DNA of 64,000 nucleotides from Anisus vortex. Taxonomy: Eukaryota; Mollusca; Gastropoda; Planorbidae. Position numbers and translations under genes: made by a program. The stretch is taken from contig OX421503.1 in assembly GCA_949126835.1 (NCBI GenBank), forward strand, positions 3,615,001 to 3,679,000, read 5' to 3'. Under the pieces are notes generated by a model. The model had not been told where the DNA came from and did no database searches. It saw only the letters and a program-made list of their open reading frames with translations. This document shows, piece by piece, positions 59,001 through 64,000 of the stretch (positions are counted from its first letter, which is position 1; each line of letters opens with the position of its first letter).

Positions 59001-59468
59001 CTGGCGTTTGCAAAGCGGCAGTGGATTTGTCTGTCGTAATGAACGTCGAGTGTTCGAATCAGGGAGAATGCAATATTTTTTTTTCTCCAAGATCTATAGA
59101 ATTTCCCAGAGTTTATTGCGTAGTAGTGTTTGGTATCTGACATTGAGGAAATGACAGGAGGGGGGGGGGGCATTTTACTGGCCACATAGTACGTTAAACA
59201 AAACACGACAGACAATTTTACGTGTGTCGATGTATCTATTCTAAACGAACTATATTTTATATTACTTTCCGTTGTGTACCTCAAATCGTAAAATGTAATA
59301 GTGTCATTTCTCGCCTAGTAAAACTGCATTTGTAATGTAAACTAAAATACGTTTTAAACTTTGTGATTTTCAGCTCTACAGACCACTAATTCAACCACTA
59401 CATGGACAACTACGACTCCTGCAAATACAAGTTCAAATGCTACTACAACTATAACCACCACAACATGA
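38734..59468 (+). CDS. Lectin 3: secreted C-type lectin-like protein (5 exons, spliced; intron 3 holds nested retrotransposons)
   Basis: Coding length 576 nt, 191 aa plus stop. A signal peptide (MAPSSLCVCLVVVLAHIVFL) leads to one CTLD: VICLYADSILANGTCFRY, FCASMNGALAMVTSAAQ, WIGANDIDVDGTFIWDHDKS, a loop with GEPSN, EDCG and LCMEM. Unlike lectin 2 the loop has Glu-Pro-Ser, close to the EPN calcium/sugar motif. The Thr tail is short because of a TGA at 59466-59468 where lectins 1 and 2 continue. Intron 3 is about 17.7 kb, owing to elements 2 and 3 in the same orientation. All splice sites are intact, but splicing across that intron may be impaired. Confidence 0.7.
39006..39091 (+). CDS. Lectin 3 exon 2: CTLD start
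   Basis: 86 nt, TTTTCTAG acceptor and GTAAGT donor, encoding VICLYADSILANGTCFRYNS and onward to WADGK. Confidence 0.78.
40037..40121 (+). CDS. Lectin 3 exon 3: CTLD helix 2 region
   Basis: 85 nt, AFCASMNGALAMVTSAAQIA and onward to ALKNDRF, GTACGT donor at 40122. The alternative CAG|GT at 40116 would give the wrong phase. Element 2 starts 95 bp further on. Confidence 0.72.
40217..40889 (+). repeat. Element 2 5' LTR
   Basis: 673 bp, TG...CA. Contains a CT-rich stretch and AATAAA near 40618. Identical to the 3' LTR except for one visible base. Confidence 0.92.
40891..41006 (+). other. Element 2 primer-binding site region, tandemly duplicated
   Basis: TGGTGGTCTCGCCCGG at 40895-40910 is the candidate primer-binding site. 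The block recurs 59 bp later as TGGTAGTCTCGTTCGG with the same following TTTGAGTTCTACTTTTC. The matching tRNA was not identified. Confidence 0.5.
41257..46119 (+). CDS. Element 2 Gag-Pol polyprotein (single ORF), Gmr1-like order
   Basis: Intact 1620-aa ORF. The N-terminus has a SAP-like helix pair (about 13-48), then a Glu/Arg-rich coiled coil. A SCAN-like capsid region lies at about 248-328 (EQWLRSQNVSEFDKLKNLIL). The zinc knuckle starts at C391 (CFNCKKEGHMKKDC). The protease has RDTGS with D519. The integrase zinc motif starts at H771, with DDE D842, D901, E937. A GPY module (FSGPYEI) follows, then reverse transcriptase with YLDD at 1352-1355, and RNase H at D1501 with TDHNP. Gag and Pol are fused without frameshift or stop. 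The FGLRNAPATF motif separates it from elements 1 and 3 (FGLVNSTATF). No env. Minus-strand ORFs within are shadows. Confidence 0.95.
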   Translation: MASNISSEELNAMSFAELKELAESFGIEAGQARPNRNRLTKEIMTCLNGQNAMNTGSVVEVGQNDINEGYIAPSGGEVIAHGDEVRNMSSRSSNNDEDEGLSENLKFQLAMKRMELERFRIENERIRIETERENERIRIETESRERIEMARMNRPDHRRDSNGMDISAMKQHLPIFREEDVQDFFLLFERIAVDYQFPDDKMALLLRSTLNKGKALDVVLSLTPEEINDYEVIKDRVLKSYSLTPEKYRKLFRDRKKAYDQTHVDFLRQKEKMLEQWLRSQNVSEFDKLKNLILFEEFNDCIRVDIKTHISDRGVEDVHEAARLADNYAIIHASIKPYYAEKPKVHKPEPKEASKPKETSENNNKNSGVNNNSNLVHFRKQTDVNKAKVVCFNCKKEGHMKKDCWILTKKQGAILHCARVQKDSKQTEEVCNTGSRNSKEMRPASPIVVESMVFENSLSKVKENSCTQSIMLSEGREEQMVPEVPEEDDLSDFRPFVYEGTVSTEVDVLSKKKIQILRDTGSAVSVILEGSVPLTDATSTGESVVLRGASMEAVEAPLHRIKLESDIFTGNIVVGVWRALPVKGVSMILGNDIMGGRVTVEPMVKVLETKMAEDKNLRPANERPTCALTRAMHKKKSVKTPATPCSATKDVFVCSEDTHANETVITETPDIDLSATFFAELTTGDATENDNILSPKQKLVKEQLNDEVIMQLRMKAVDIKTADAMAECFHMKDEVLMRKSKPLNSGTNEWDSIHQIVIPKCYRQDILRMAHDLPFAGHMGVRKTHHRILPYFYWPGLRRDVEQYCKTCHVCQMVGRPNQRIPVAPLQPIPAFDEPFSHILIDCVGPLPKTKAGFQYLLTVMCSSTRFPEAIPLRNITTVKVVDALTNFFTRYGLPKTVQSDQGTNFTSNIFKQVMEQLGISHRLSSAYHPESQGALERFHQTLKSMLKKYCYENEKDWDKGVPYVLFAAREATQESLGFSPFELVYGHSVRGPLKLLHETWLTDSEPIGLLSYVDKFKNRLYHAFNHVKIHFPQMQERMRQNYDRKATARTFAPGDKVLVFLPLQNQPLSAKFSGPYEIESKLGEVNYLIKTPDRRQKQRVCHINLLKPYVSREKSKPREVPMISLARVPTDLSRIEYKFAESKLNNTDALKSLDTRLEHLPVEDKEKIIELVHEYKSLFTDVPRRTHLIEHDVVLTEGARPIKQHPYRVNPIRLEHIRAQVKYMLENDIVEECDSEWSSPCVLVPKADNTLRFCTDFRKLNNLTKTDSYPIPRIDDLIDKIGDATYVTKIDLLSAYFQIPLTPRAQEVSAFVTPDGLYRYKVMPFGLRNAPATFQRLINTLTRGIFQCNAYLDDIVVYSTDFKTHVSQLRHLFERLNNANLTINLAKSQFGHATIEYLGHVVGGGKVKPVNAKIEAIQNVPVPQTRKQLRSYLGMAGYYRKFCQDFSTVACPLTDLLKKNNRFVWSDKCQKAFDELKLRLSRAPILVTPRFDRPFKIAVDACDTGMGAVLTQQDDHGEEHPVCYHSQKFNIHERNYNTSEKELLGLILALKQFDFYVNSSGYPIELLTDHNPLTFLSRVKQNQRLVRWSLFLQAYDLNIKHLRGRDNVTADTLSRVLHD
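46120..47372 (+). other. Element 2 3' non-coding region and polypurine tract
   Basis: About 1.25 kb without a gene. It ends in TGGGTGGGGGCG (47361-47372), a G-rich tract directly before the 3' LTR that probably serves as the polypurine tract. Confidence 0.55.
47373..47593 (+). repeat. Element 2 3' LTR, first part
   Basis: 221 bp identical to the start of the 5' LTR, ending in GTTAC (47589-47593), the target site of element 3. Confidence 0.92.
47594..48048 (+). repeat. Element 3 5' LTR
   Basis: 455 bp, bounded by TG and CA. Followed by GGTT and then TGGTGGCAGCTAACGG (from 48053), the candidate primer-binding site. Confidence 0.95.
48053..48070 (+). other. Element 3 primer-binding site (candidate)
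   Basis: TGGTGGCAGCTAACGGAG, four bases after the LTR, begins with the TGG expected from pairing to a tRNA CCA end. The tRNA was not identified. Confidence 0.5.
48411..48600 (+). repeat. ~56-bp minisatellite in the element 3 leader
   Basis: Three copies of a unit containing GTTCAAATCCGATGTGACAC followed by a TGTGTTGAATTTTATGTAG segment, starting near 48429, 48485 and 48541, with partial copies at both edges. Short direct tandem repeats without spacers. Confidence 0.75.
48601..50032 (+). other. Element 3 5' leader, non-coding
   Basis: AT-rich sequence with a short (AT)n tract near 48936-48955 and many AATAAT runs. No ORF of note; minus-strand ORF 49134-49457 has no known features. Confidence 0.5.
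50034..50090 (+). repeat. Long poly(A) homopolymer in the element 3 leader
   Basis: An uninterrupted run of about 57 A, 200 bp before the Gag start. It is inside the retrotransposon, not at a retrogene 3' end. The length may be affected by sequencing or assembly. Confidence 0.8.
50293..55287 (+). CDS. Element 3 Gag-Pol polyprotein (single ORF), Gmr1-like order
   Basis: Intact 1664-aa ORF. The N-terminal coiled coil has tandem EIKQKELDN repeats (about 50-80). A capsid with a SCAN-like region lies at about 220-310. The zinc knuckle starts at C357 (CIFCNGTNHSSEYC), followed by an Asn/Phe-rich FxNQNFSN repeat region. The protease has LRDTGSS with D496. The integrase zinc motif starts at H803, with DDE D873, D933, E969. 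The GPF module is WKGPFEI. Reverse transcriptase has YVDD at 1387-1390 and RNase H has CDASKSG with D1538. Its domain order and FGLVNSTATF motif ally it with element 1. No env. The overlapping ORF 51311-51730 is a shadow. Confidence 0.95.
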   Translation: MESKVQLLYDEAELLAKKYGITDKKEYQEFVENKVKQLKKELADKERDERAELRAHEIKQKELDNEIKQKELDNEIKQKEIEMNKEKELKELEMNKEKELKALEMNRETQLKETQLKLAHELELAKLQNTKVEQTNNEKSKHGVRFKMPPFDGKEKIVDFLNLFEATCKGYGIPISEYYIHLIPQLKDKGREALSHIDKEITDYAIIKEQLIKFFIHSEDYYRQKFHNFILTDKIEPRAFVSEVKTFLLTWLDLVKIDTKNPNEIIEIMVVDKVLEQASKPLFTHIMERKVKTVESLIDAISNFKDSHPNVELTKPNQTVNTIQHRRRSYSPPRSRHNQFGNRKKFGNQPKSNNYRCIFCNGTNHSSEYCYRNNNARGRNFNPNFNRSNVDHKGFSNQNFSNFDNRNFPNQNFSNFGNRNMPNQNFSNNNVPNQHVGRQDFPNTQNRPQSNFQNRRNRGKLNNSTSQSNNVIFENRGQLILFPAYVEGKTTYCLRDTGSSIICIDESIIPNQKPTNIIRVDTIKLGNGSTVNCPVTIIDIDCPWLTGKAEAAIMKNCVAPLIIGNSFNVKHDNSFDIFQKWMNEKSNDLNLKPVLLQNEKLVDLPEQEFYPALQTFNFLQTIGKSENNILNETPNIDLSINNEKDNPIPKWNGTEKLEQYVSKFESQCEINNVPKELHAISLCRHLEGHKQIFNIAKNQISDFTKMKSEILSYIDSPHKKETQMKKTENISLINMPFDELTLKQEQKEDPYIIKMVSEIEKGQIKNKNIEIINGILCRKDTKLDVTQIVIPKTLTVKVMQISHNNALSGHLSSKKTVCKLKKNFWWPKMEKDLKTFIKSCDTCLRHNKKDSKHKAPIQMTDTINKPFYKIAVDIIGPMKQTKTTKAKFALTIIDMGSRWIEVVPLREITAERVCNALLPIFCRFGFPKFILSDNGTQLKSSLTQAFAQMLKITQIFSSIYHPESNGMIERANQTIKQMITKVCEDHPFEWDDYLPAILFAYRQSVHESTGFTPFELVLGKNPNGPLDNFKSELLGLKEKKMSPFDLVNKTEKHMKTAYEFAVQKNEEIKSKTLIRENIHKNMRKLEVGNKVLVYLPIGSGNTMEWKGPFEIMHKLSDVTYKVNINNKEKIVHLNNLRAYEENQINDSQSDIESKIQNNNMIIFEDNNVQNIPNIDYFCGITTPANNVIDQIQLDHIKNEMVKNNILNLLNKFKTTITEKPGLTNVIEHKIELTDQKQFRSKAYNIPQMLVEKVDKELDQLIESKIIEKSMSQYSSPMVIVRKKNGSIRLCCDYRKLNKVTKLDQEGLPNIEHIINTMATGKIFTTIDLTRGFWQVPLDEKSKDYTAFITHKGVFNWNVMPFGLVNSTATFTKLMRHILPQNKNIVHYVDDICIFTNTWDEHLILLEEVLQILKDNNLTVSPSKLKIGKTEIEFLGHKFENGQVKPTQHLHKKILEIQTPKTKKHVRALLGLFNYYSKFIPNYSQIVRPIIDLTKKFQPNIVNWTDQCETSFKILIDAFSKEPILETIQKDDDIILACDASKSGLGACIYKKVIVDSEIVYKPAYYVSRALTKSEKNFSVIELEGLCIVYAVLKFQYYLLGRQFTILTDHKPLVNFNVSNVNNKRINKYALLLSDYKFQIKSIVGKDNHLPDVLSRLSIHITDIQ
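55288..55575 (+). other. Element 3 3' non-coding region and polypurine tract
   Basis: Ends in GTGGTTGGGGGGTA immediately before the 3' LTR, the likely plus-strand primer. No gene. Confidence 0.55.
55576..56030 (+). repeat. Element 3 3' LTR
   Basis: 455 bp, one mismatch to 47594-48048. Confidence 0.95.
56036..56487 (+). repeat. Element 2 3' LTR, second part
   Basis: 452 bp continuing the interrupted LTR. It matches 40438-40889 with one visible difference. Confidence 0.92.
56492..57469. other. Lectin 3 intron 3 after the retrotransposons
   Basis: Aligned with 21945-22063 and 22462-23060, then with 26930-27067 of unit 2. Includes the old LINE remnant at about 56620-56890 (LCPLCTKDKGYAYH-like). 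No gene. Confidence 0.55.
57470..57696 (+). other. Exon-like open segment in lectin 3 intron 3
   Basis: Counterpart of 27068-27291: ATTACAG acceptor, phase 1, APSIKKIIASYASSWSES to a TGA after VFLFI. The downstream block GAGCATTGCCACAGGTTGTTATTGTATT follows the stop in both copies. Confidence 0.35.
57803..58036 (+). CDS. Lectin 3 exon 4: CTLD C-terminal half
   Basis: 234 nt, one codon longer than its paralogs. Encodes SGAWIGANDIDVDGTFIWDH, the loop with GEPSNKLMLG, SEDCG and LCMEM. Donor GTGAGT. Confidence 0.8.
58037..59373 (+). other. Lectin 3 intron 4
   Basis: Aligned with 27584-28940. No insertion or gene recognised. Confidence 0.6.
59374..59468 (+). CDS. Lectin 3 exon 5: shortened Thr-rich tail
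   Basis: Begins PLQTTNSTTTWTTTTPANTS and stops at a TGA (59466-59468) about 40 codons earlier than in lectins 1 and 2. The stop at NPTTI (TAA near 59505) is also preserved beyond it. Confidence 0.6.
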
Positions 59469-59491
59469 ACTACAACCATTACAACTACTAA

Positions 59492-59890
59492 TCCTACAAC
59501 TATTTAACAACTACCACTACAACTGCATTAACAACAACTACAACTACTTCAACTACTCCTACAACAACCAATTCAACTACACCAACTACATCAACTGCTA
59601 CTACTACTACTTCTATTTTAACGACTTCTACACCAGAAAGTACTACAGTAACACCAGCAACCACAACGAACTTTTCAGCCTCCTCGAGTAAGACGCCATT
59701 ACCTTCCACAACTCAGACACAATCCGCAATAAACGCAGCCCTCTCGACAGCTGAATCTTCAGCATCCACCAAGATCACGACACCAGAAAACACCACCAAA
59801 ACCAAGACATATTTCTTTGAGAATTTGTCATCTAATTTTATCGCTTATATTTCATGTTTTAAGATTATACTCTTCAAATTATGTAATTAA
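59492..59890 (+). other. Second Thr-rich open frame of lectin 3, with hydrophobic end
   Basis: 132 codons with no ATG, one base off the exon 5 frame. Thr-rich, then QSAINAALSTAESSAST, NTTKTKTYFF and a hydrophobic end NFIAYISCFKIILFKLCN. In lectin 1 the same frame has extra stops (3038-3040 and a TAG for TCG near 3071), and lectin 2 is frameshifted there. This copy is the longest. It resembles a stalk plus membrane or GPI-type tail; expression is unproven. Confidence 0.4.
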
Positions 59891-60015
59891 ACACTGAGGG
59901 TATGAAGTTGTGTATCTAAATTTGAATAACAAATAAGGGATCCATGGGGGGGGGGATTTGATAATAATCTCAAACCCAAATGTAAAGTAGAAACTAAAGT
60001 GATGGTGTAAGACAC

Positions 60016-60021
60016 AATAAA
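60016..60021 (+). terminator. Candidate polyadenylation signal of lectin 3
   Basis: AATAAA in the same conserved block as 29699-29704. Confidence 0.35.
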
Positions 60022-60692
60022 GTATGACGCGTTAGTTATTGATGACTTTTGGAAGAGATTGAAAAACGTTAGACGACCTTAGTCTGTACGAGCAATGGGA
60101 TTTGTTATACTAGGCTCTAGACTCTAGACTGTCGACTGGATTATAGGTGTATGCTGTTTTGTTAAGTTATTTCGTCTTTGATTAAACCAATTAATCTTAG
60201 ACTATCCTCGGAGTATTAATGTATTTAATTACCGTTAGTTTGCGCTTATGCTTGACGGCAACAGTCGCAATACAATAGAGTATAAATTAACAGTGGGGCA
60301 TTGAAGCGTGATGGTATAAAGACACATTAAACTATAAATACTAGAAAATATTACATGTACGTAACAATAAAATATATATTTGAATATAAGCTAAATTTCC
60401 CGGCGTTTCCCGGGTGAAAATACAACAGGCCTGAAAAGCTACAGATAAAAATTGTATTAACTAAAATTAACAGAAAGCTATACATCTAGATATTGTGAAG
60501 GGTTGGGTTATTAGTTCCAACCTGGACACTTAAATCACCATGTAAACTTTGTAAGTTGGGATTACATTTGTACCCGAGACTTACGTGTTGCGTGCCTTTC
60601 TGTATGATTTAGAAAAATAACTGTATTATGTTACACGGTGCTGCAGGCATGCTGGTATGTGCATTATATCCTTCTTAAAAGAGTGATTTTCA
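60022..60692. other. 3' flank of lectin 3, no gene
   Basis: Aligned with 29705-30360 of unit 2; nothing recognised. Confidence 0.5.
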
Positions 60693-60982
60693 TGTTACGG
60701 TCGATGTTAATAATTGAACATTATTTATAATGCCCGGGCAATTTTATGAATAATGCTAGAAATCGAGTGGGCATTTTGAGAAAATTTTACTTCATATTTT
60801 TCTACATGCAAAAATAAGAGGATATTATATTTAAAACATTTTTTTAAAATAACTAACAAACAAATAAAGAAACAAAATGTTGCTGATAAAATAAGTAAAA
60901 AAATACGTGCACCTTACTAAAAAAAAGAACAAATTTTTATTAGTTATGTACTTACAAATACATATTATACACAAAGTGTCAA

Positions 60983-61345
60983 ATTCTAGAGTTTGTATTT
61001 ATTAGAGCAACTTCCACTTTGGTGACATTTCGAGTTACATAGCATTTTTTCTTTGCGACAATTGCACTTGTCATATTTACAGCCACATCGACTATAGCCT
61101 TGGTCCCCGGTCTTGGATGAAAATATTGCATATTCTCCAAGTAAAATCTCTGACTGAGGCATTTCTTCGGCATAAATACACTTTTCATTAGGCCTACACT
61201 TTGTAAATTTGTTCCTAGCATAAAGTTGATTTTGGATTCCATGTTTTGTGCCTAGTTTAAAAATGTTGGCATCTGTTATTTCAAGAACAAATGCCATATT
61301 TCTTTCATGGGTGCGACCTCTGTCGACATCTGGGACTCAAACTGT
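60983..61345 (-). pseudogene. KRBA2-like integrase protein, C-terminal remnant
   Basis: Reads VPDVDRGRTHERNM, then VLEITDANIFKLGTKHG, NQLYARNKFTKC, and the cysteine cluster GYSRCGCKYDKCNCRKEKML with CNSKCHQSGSCSNK. That is the C-terminal domain of KRAB-A domain-containing protein 2-like integrase proteins, abundant in invertebrate genomes. An in-frame stop (after KGDTV, near 61342) and missing integrase core make it non-functional. The family call is from recalled motifs. Confidence 0.6.
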
Positions 61346-61949
61346 GTCGCCCTTTTAAGCGGCAGGGTATTTTGAATTAGAGGCTTGAAAGCATTTTTTC
61401 AGCTTGTTTTTTTTAGATCGCTTGCTGAAATCTTCCTAATTTTTAATGTGTCGGCTTTTCTTTTTTTCACATTATGATCCTCTGAGGAATCTTCATAACC
61501 TTCATACGCGCGTTTTTCATGACCGGAGACTTGAATATCAGATGGCTAGGATAATTTTTTTTTTATCTTTCGTTGTTATAGAAATCAGATCTTGGTTTAG
61601 ATAACCAAGTTGAAGTTTGAACATAACTATCACTAGAAGATAGTTCCTCCTTGTTATGTTGACTTGGACCTAGCTCCGCTAAATAATTTAACCCTGGTTC
61701 ATTTTGCAGCGCGCCAATCGTCTACAGACTGTAACATGCTTTGATCTTTTACTATTACTTCGATACATAATTTATATTAGGCAAAGCGTCTGTAGGTAGA
61801 AAACTTTTTAGACCAACTTTTAACTTTGTTTCAAACATGGCCTCATACGGAGTACAGTTTATGACACTATCATGACCTATGCAAATGTCATCAATGTCAT
61901 CATTAATATGCGCTATATAAGTATTATGATTAATTGTTATTAATAGTTA

Positions 61950-62180
61950 TCATATCAAACCTGCGTAAACGATGATAATCCTTTTTTTTCTTACTTCTTT
62001 GCTTTTAGATGTTTTAACCGTTTCTATTAACTCCAAGTATTCTGGTTTTGTGAGAATTTGTGTATTCTGACATTTTGATGTACACAATTCATTCAGCCGT
62101 TTGTTGAAACGATGCTTCATATCACTTACATCAGTTAACAACTGTTCCTGCATTTTACGTTTTAGAAAAATAACTAACAC
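61950..62180 (-). pseudogene. KRBA2-like integrase protein, N-terminal remnant
   Basis: Reads DVSDMKHRFNKRLNELCTSK, then LTKPEYLELIETVKTSKSKE. It resembles the N-terminal region that precedes the zinc-binding and integrase domains in the same family. It stops within about 75 residues; the region to 61346 has no recognisable integrase. Confidence 0.45.
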
Positions 62181-62559
62181 TTAATTAACAAACATTCAAA
62201 GTCAATTTAAGGCAAAAAACAATAAACATTTGTTGCACATAAGCTGTATAACATATAATGAAAACTGTAGAACTCTTGTGGACAGAGACCTGCAAAGAAC
62301 TGAAAAAAATCGTGAACTCGTTATGATGTTACATGTGACAAGCCACTGAAAATGTTTCTAATTGGCCAGCGAGAATCACACCATATTAAAGTGATCAGAA
62401 ACATAATAGCAGTATTTTCAATGACTAGTCCATGTAATAAATTATCCTAGATTGTCGTAAACAAATATAAAATTATTAAATTGACCGAATTTATCGGTCA
62501 TTATTTATAATGACCAATCATTATATAAGCTGCACTTAATAATAAAATTGACCATAACA

Positions 62560-63879
62560 TATATAAGGAGATAAAAGATGAATTTTACTCTTTCTATCAT
62601 TTGTTGACTACGTTTTGTCTTAAGGGATGAGCCGGAGTACTGTACTAGATGTTAAATTTATATTTAATGTGTATTGAATTCCAAGGCTCGTACGAGGTGA
62701 TTTTTTTTTGTAGTTGTTTTGACTATACTCGACTCATTCACTACACGACAACTAGTATACAAGGCACTAGAAATCACGAGCAAAAACGCTAGATCCTAAG
62801 GTTTATTAACATGTAAATTCATGCGTTTCTTGCCGGAGTTAGCTGTCTCCATAGTAGGCTTATTACGTAACAGAGCGAATTTGACCAGGGGAACAAACCT
62901 TTAGTATGAATGTAATTTCTCGTTGGTCGAGGAAGTGAGGAGGGGCGGTAAGGGGTGTGAAGGTCAGCGGTGGTGGGCTCAAGCATGATTGCGGTCACTC
63001 ATGTACTTGGCGTGTTTCCCACCTGTTGGCGTGTTTCTCACCTGTTCGTGGTATCGGGGGGAGGGTAAAGCACACAGGTACTGCAGCATTCAGAATGGTA
63101 TGCATAAATGTAAACACAATAATAGCAATGACAATAGCAACTCTATAGTAATAAATAATAGCATTAGGCAAGAAAATGAGATATGTATTGTATAAATTCA
63201 TGTCAATGATTCAAAATCAAGTACTAAAAACATTTTAATGTTTAATATAGGATAGCGAAAAGAAAAGACACGTTCTTGTTCCTATCAGACATTGTAGAGT
63301 GACATATAATGTCTGTGATTTGTACGTACAGACAGCTACGATTATATTATCTTATAAGAACAGATTATATTTAAAACCGTCCTAGATTTCGTGTGGTGTT
63401 AATCTTATTAGAGACCCAGACAACCACATATATTATTTTTTTTACTGAAGACATTTAGGAAAGTAATATTGTAATAAGTTTAAAAAAAGGTAAGTCTTTT
63501 TCTTTGACAAAAAGCTAAATTGCCCGGTAATATTTTTTACTTGATTGAACTTTTGGTGGAGATACCCTGCTACTAGGATATAGATCTCCTAATAGACCTG
63601 ATCTCGGCAAATTGTCCTTGATTTGGCAGTTTCTGGTTCTAGGAGGGAAGAAAACTAGAATACATGGTAAAGAAAAAATAACAAGAGAAAACGTAATAAG
63701 TAGGAAGCGGTCCAAACCGCTTTTTTTCCCGATGGGAAAAAAAGAACATAAAAATTTAAGATCGATCGAAAGAGTTATTAAATATGTACAATCGGATACA
63801 TCCTTTTCATTTAGCGTGACGTCATATGAATTAGAAAATGATCGCTATGTGAACCCAAAAGTTACTAACAACACCTGGG
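62560..63879. other. 3' flank of unit 3, no gene
   Basis: Aligned with 30375-31523 and 33006-34082 of unit 2. The small overlapping ORFs (62957-63201) are not conserved. Confidence 0.5.
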
Positions 63880-64000
63880 CTACAGCTGCTAAGTCTGCCC
63901 AGGAAATGGAACCTGATTCTACAGAAAAATTGATCACTTCAACAAAATCTGATATGGAGGATCAAGTGGACACAGTAAGAGTCATACTTCACGCAAACTT
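63880..64000 (+). repeat. Start of lectin array unit 4
   Basis: CTACAGCTGCTAAGTCTGCC and the following 120 bp repeat the unit starts at 16826 and 34083. This predicts a further lectin gene downstream of the window. Confidence 0.65.

Larger units (their letters stand above)
60693..62559 (-). mobile_element. Ginger/KRBA2-like DNA transposon remnant
   Basis: A 1.87-kb insertion absent from unit 2 (empty site near 30360). The ends are imperfect inverted repeats beginning TGTTACGGTCGAT and, read inward, TGTTATGGTCAAT; Ginger elements start TGTNR. Both ends carry CATTATTTATAATG. It encodes, on the minus strand, N- and C-terminal pieces of a KRBA2-like integrase protein with the core deleted. No clear target duplication was found. 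Confidence 0.55.
34083..63879 (+). repeat. Lectin array unit 3 (segmental duplication)
   Basis: Second full unit in the window, 29.8 kb because of the nested LTR elements (16.3 kb), a 1.07-kb hAT-like element and a 1.9-kb Ginger-like element. The gene order is collinear with unit 2. Another unit starts at 63880. Confidence 0.8.

Noticed and set aside
62957..63201. Overlapping small ORFs on both strands
   Set aside because: The matching DNA in unit 2 does not preserve the frames.

Overview
The window is AT-rich animal nuclear DNA, dense in mobile elements. It is most likely from a mollusc, probably a gastropod. This rests on the C-type lectin family with a Thr-rich tail, the KRBA2/Ginger-like and hAT remnants, RTE-type LINE debris and a tRNA-derived SINE; it is an inference, since no marker gene is present. 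There is no operon, no rRNA or tRNA gene and no CRISPR array.

Host genes: the host content is a head-to-tail array of paralogous secreted lectin genes on the + strand. Unit 1 (window start to about 16825) carries only the last two exons of lectin 1 (71-301, 2578-2813). Unit 2 (about 16826-34082) carries complete lectin 2: exons 20032-20107, 20679-20764, 21756-21840, 27353-27583 and 28941-29152, coding for 229 aa. Unit 3 (about 34083-63879) carries complete lectin 3: exons 38734-38809, 39006-39091, 40037-40121, 57803-58036 and 59374-59468, coding for 191 aa. A fourth unit begins near 63880. Exon phases agree between the copies. Each protein is a signal peptide, one C-type lectin-like domain and a Thr-rich mucin-like tail. 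A TATA-like box lies 77 bp before the start codon of lectins 2 and 3.

Insertions: because the units are paralogous, one unit serves as the empty site for insertions in another, which fixes many element boundaries. Three LTR retrotransposons are present. Element 1 (3367-12759, minus strand) has a frameshift in gag and a hAT transposon in its 3' LTR. Element 2 (40217-56487) lies in intron 3 of lectin 3. Element 3 (47594-56030) is inserted in the 3' LTR of element 2 with a 5-bp target duplication. All three have integrase before reverse transcriptase, the unusual order of Gmr1-like Ty3/gypsy elements. Elements 2 and 3 each keep a single open Gag-Pol frame and nearly identical LTRs, so they are young.

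Other elements: two hAT elements with decayed transposase (3748-6351 and 12816-14087), a non-autonomous hAT-like element (37357-38421), a broken piggyBac transposase (23980-26071), a Ginger/KRBA2-like remnant (60693-62559), several LINE fragments, a tRNA-derived SINE (16312-16625) and copies of a roughly 490-bp repeat. The rest is intron or intergenic sequence.
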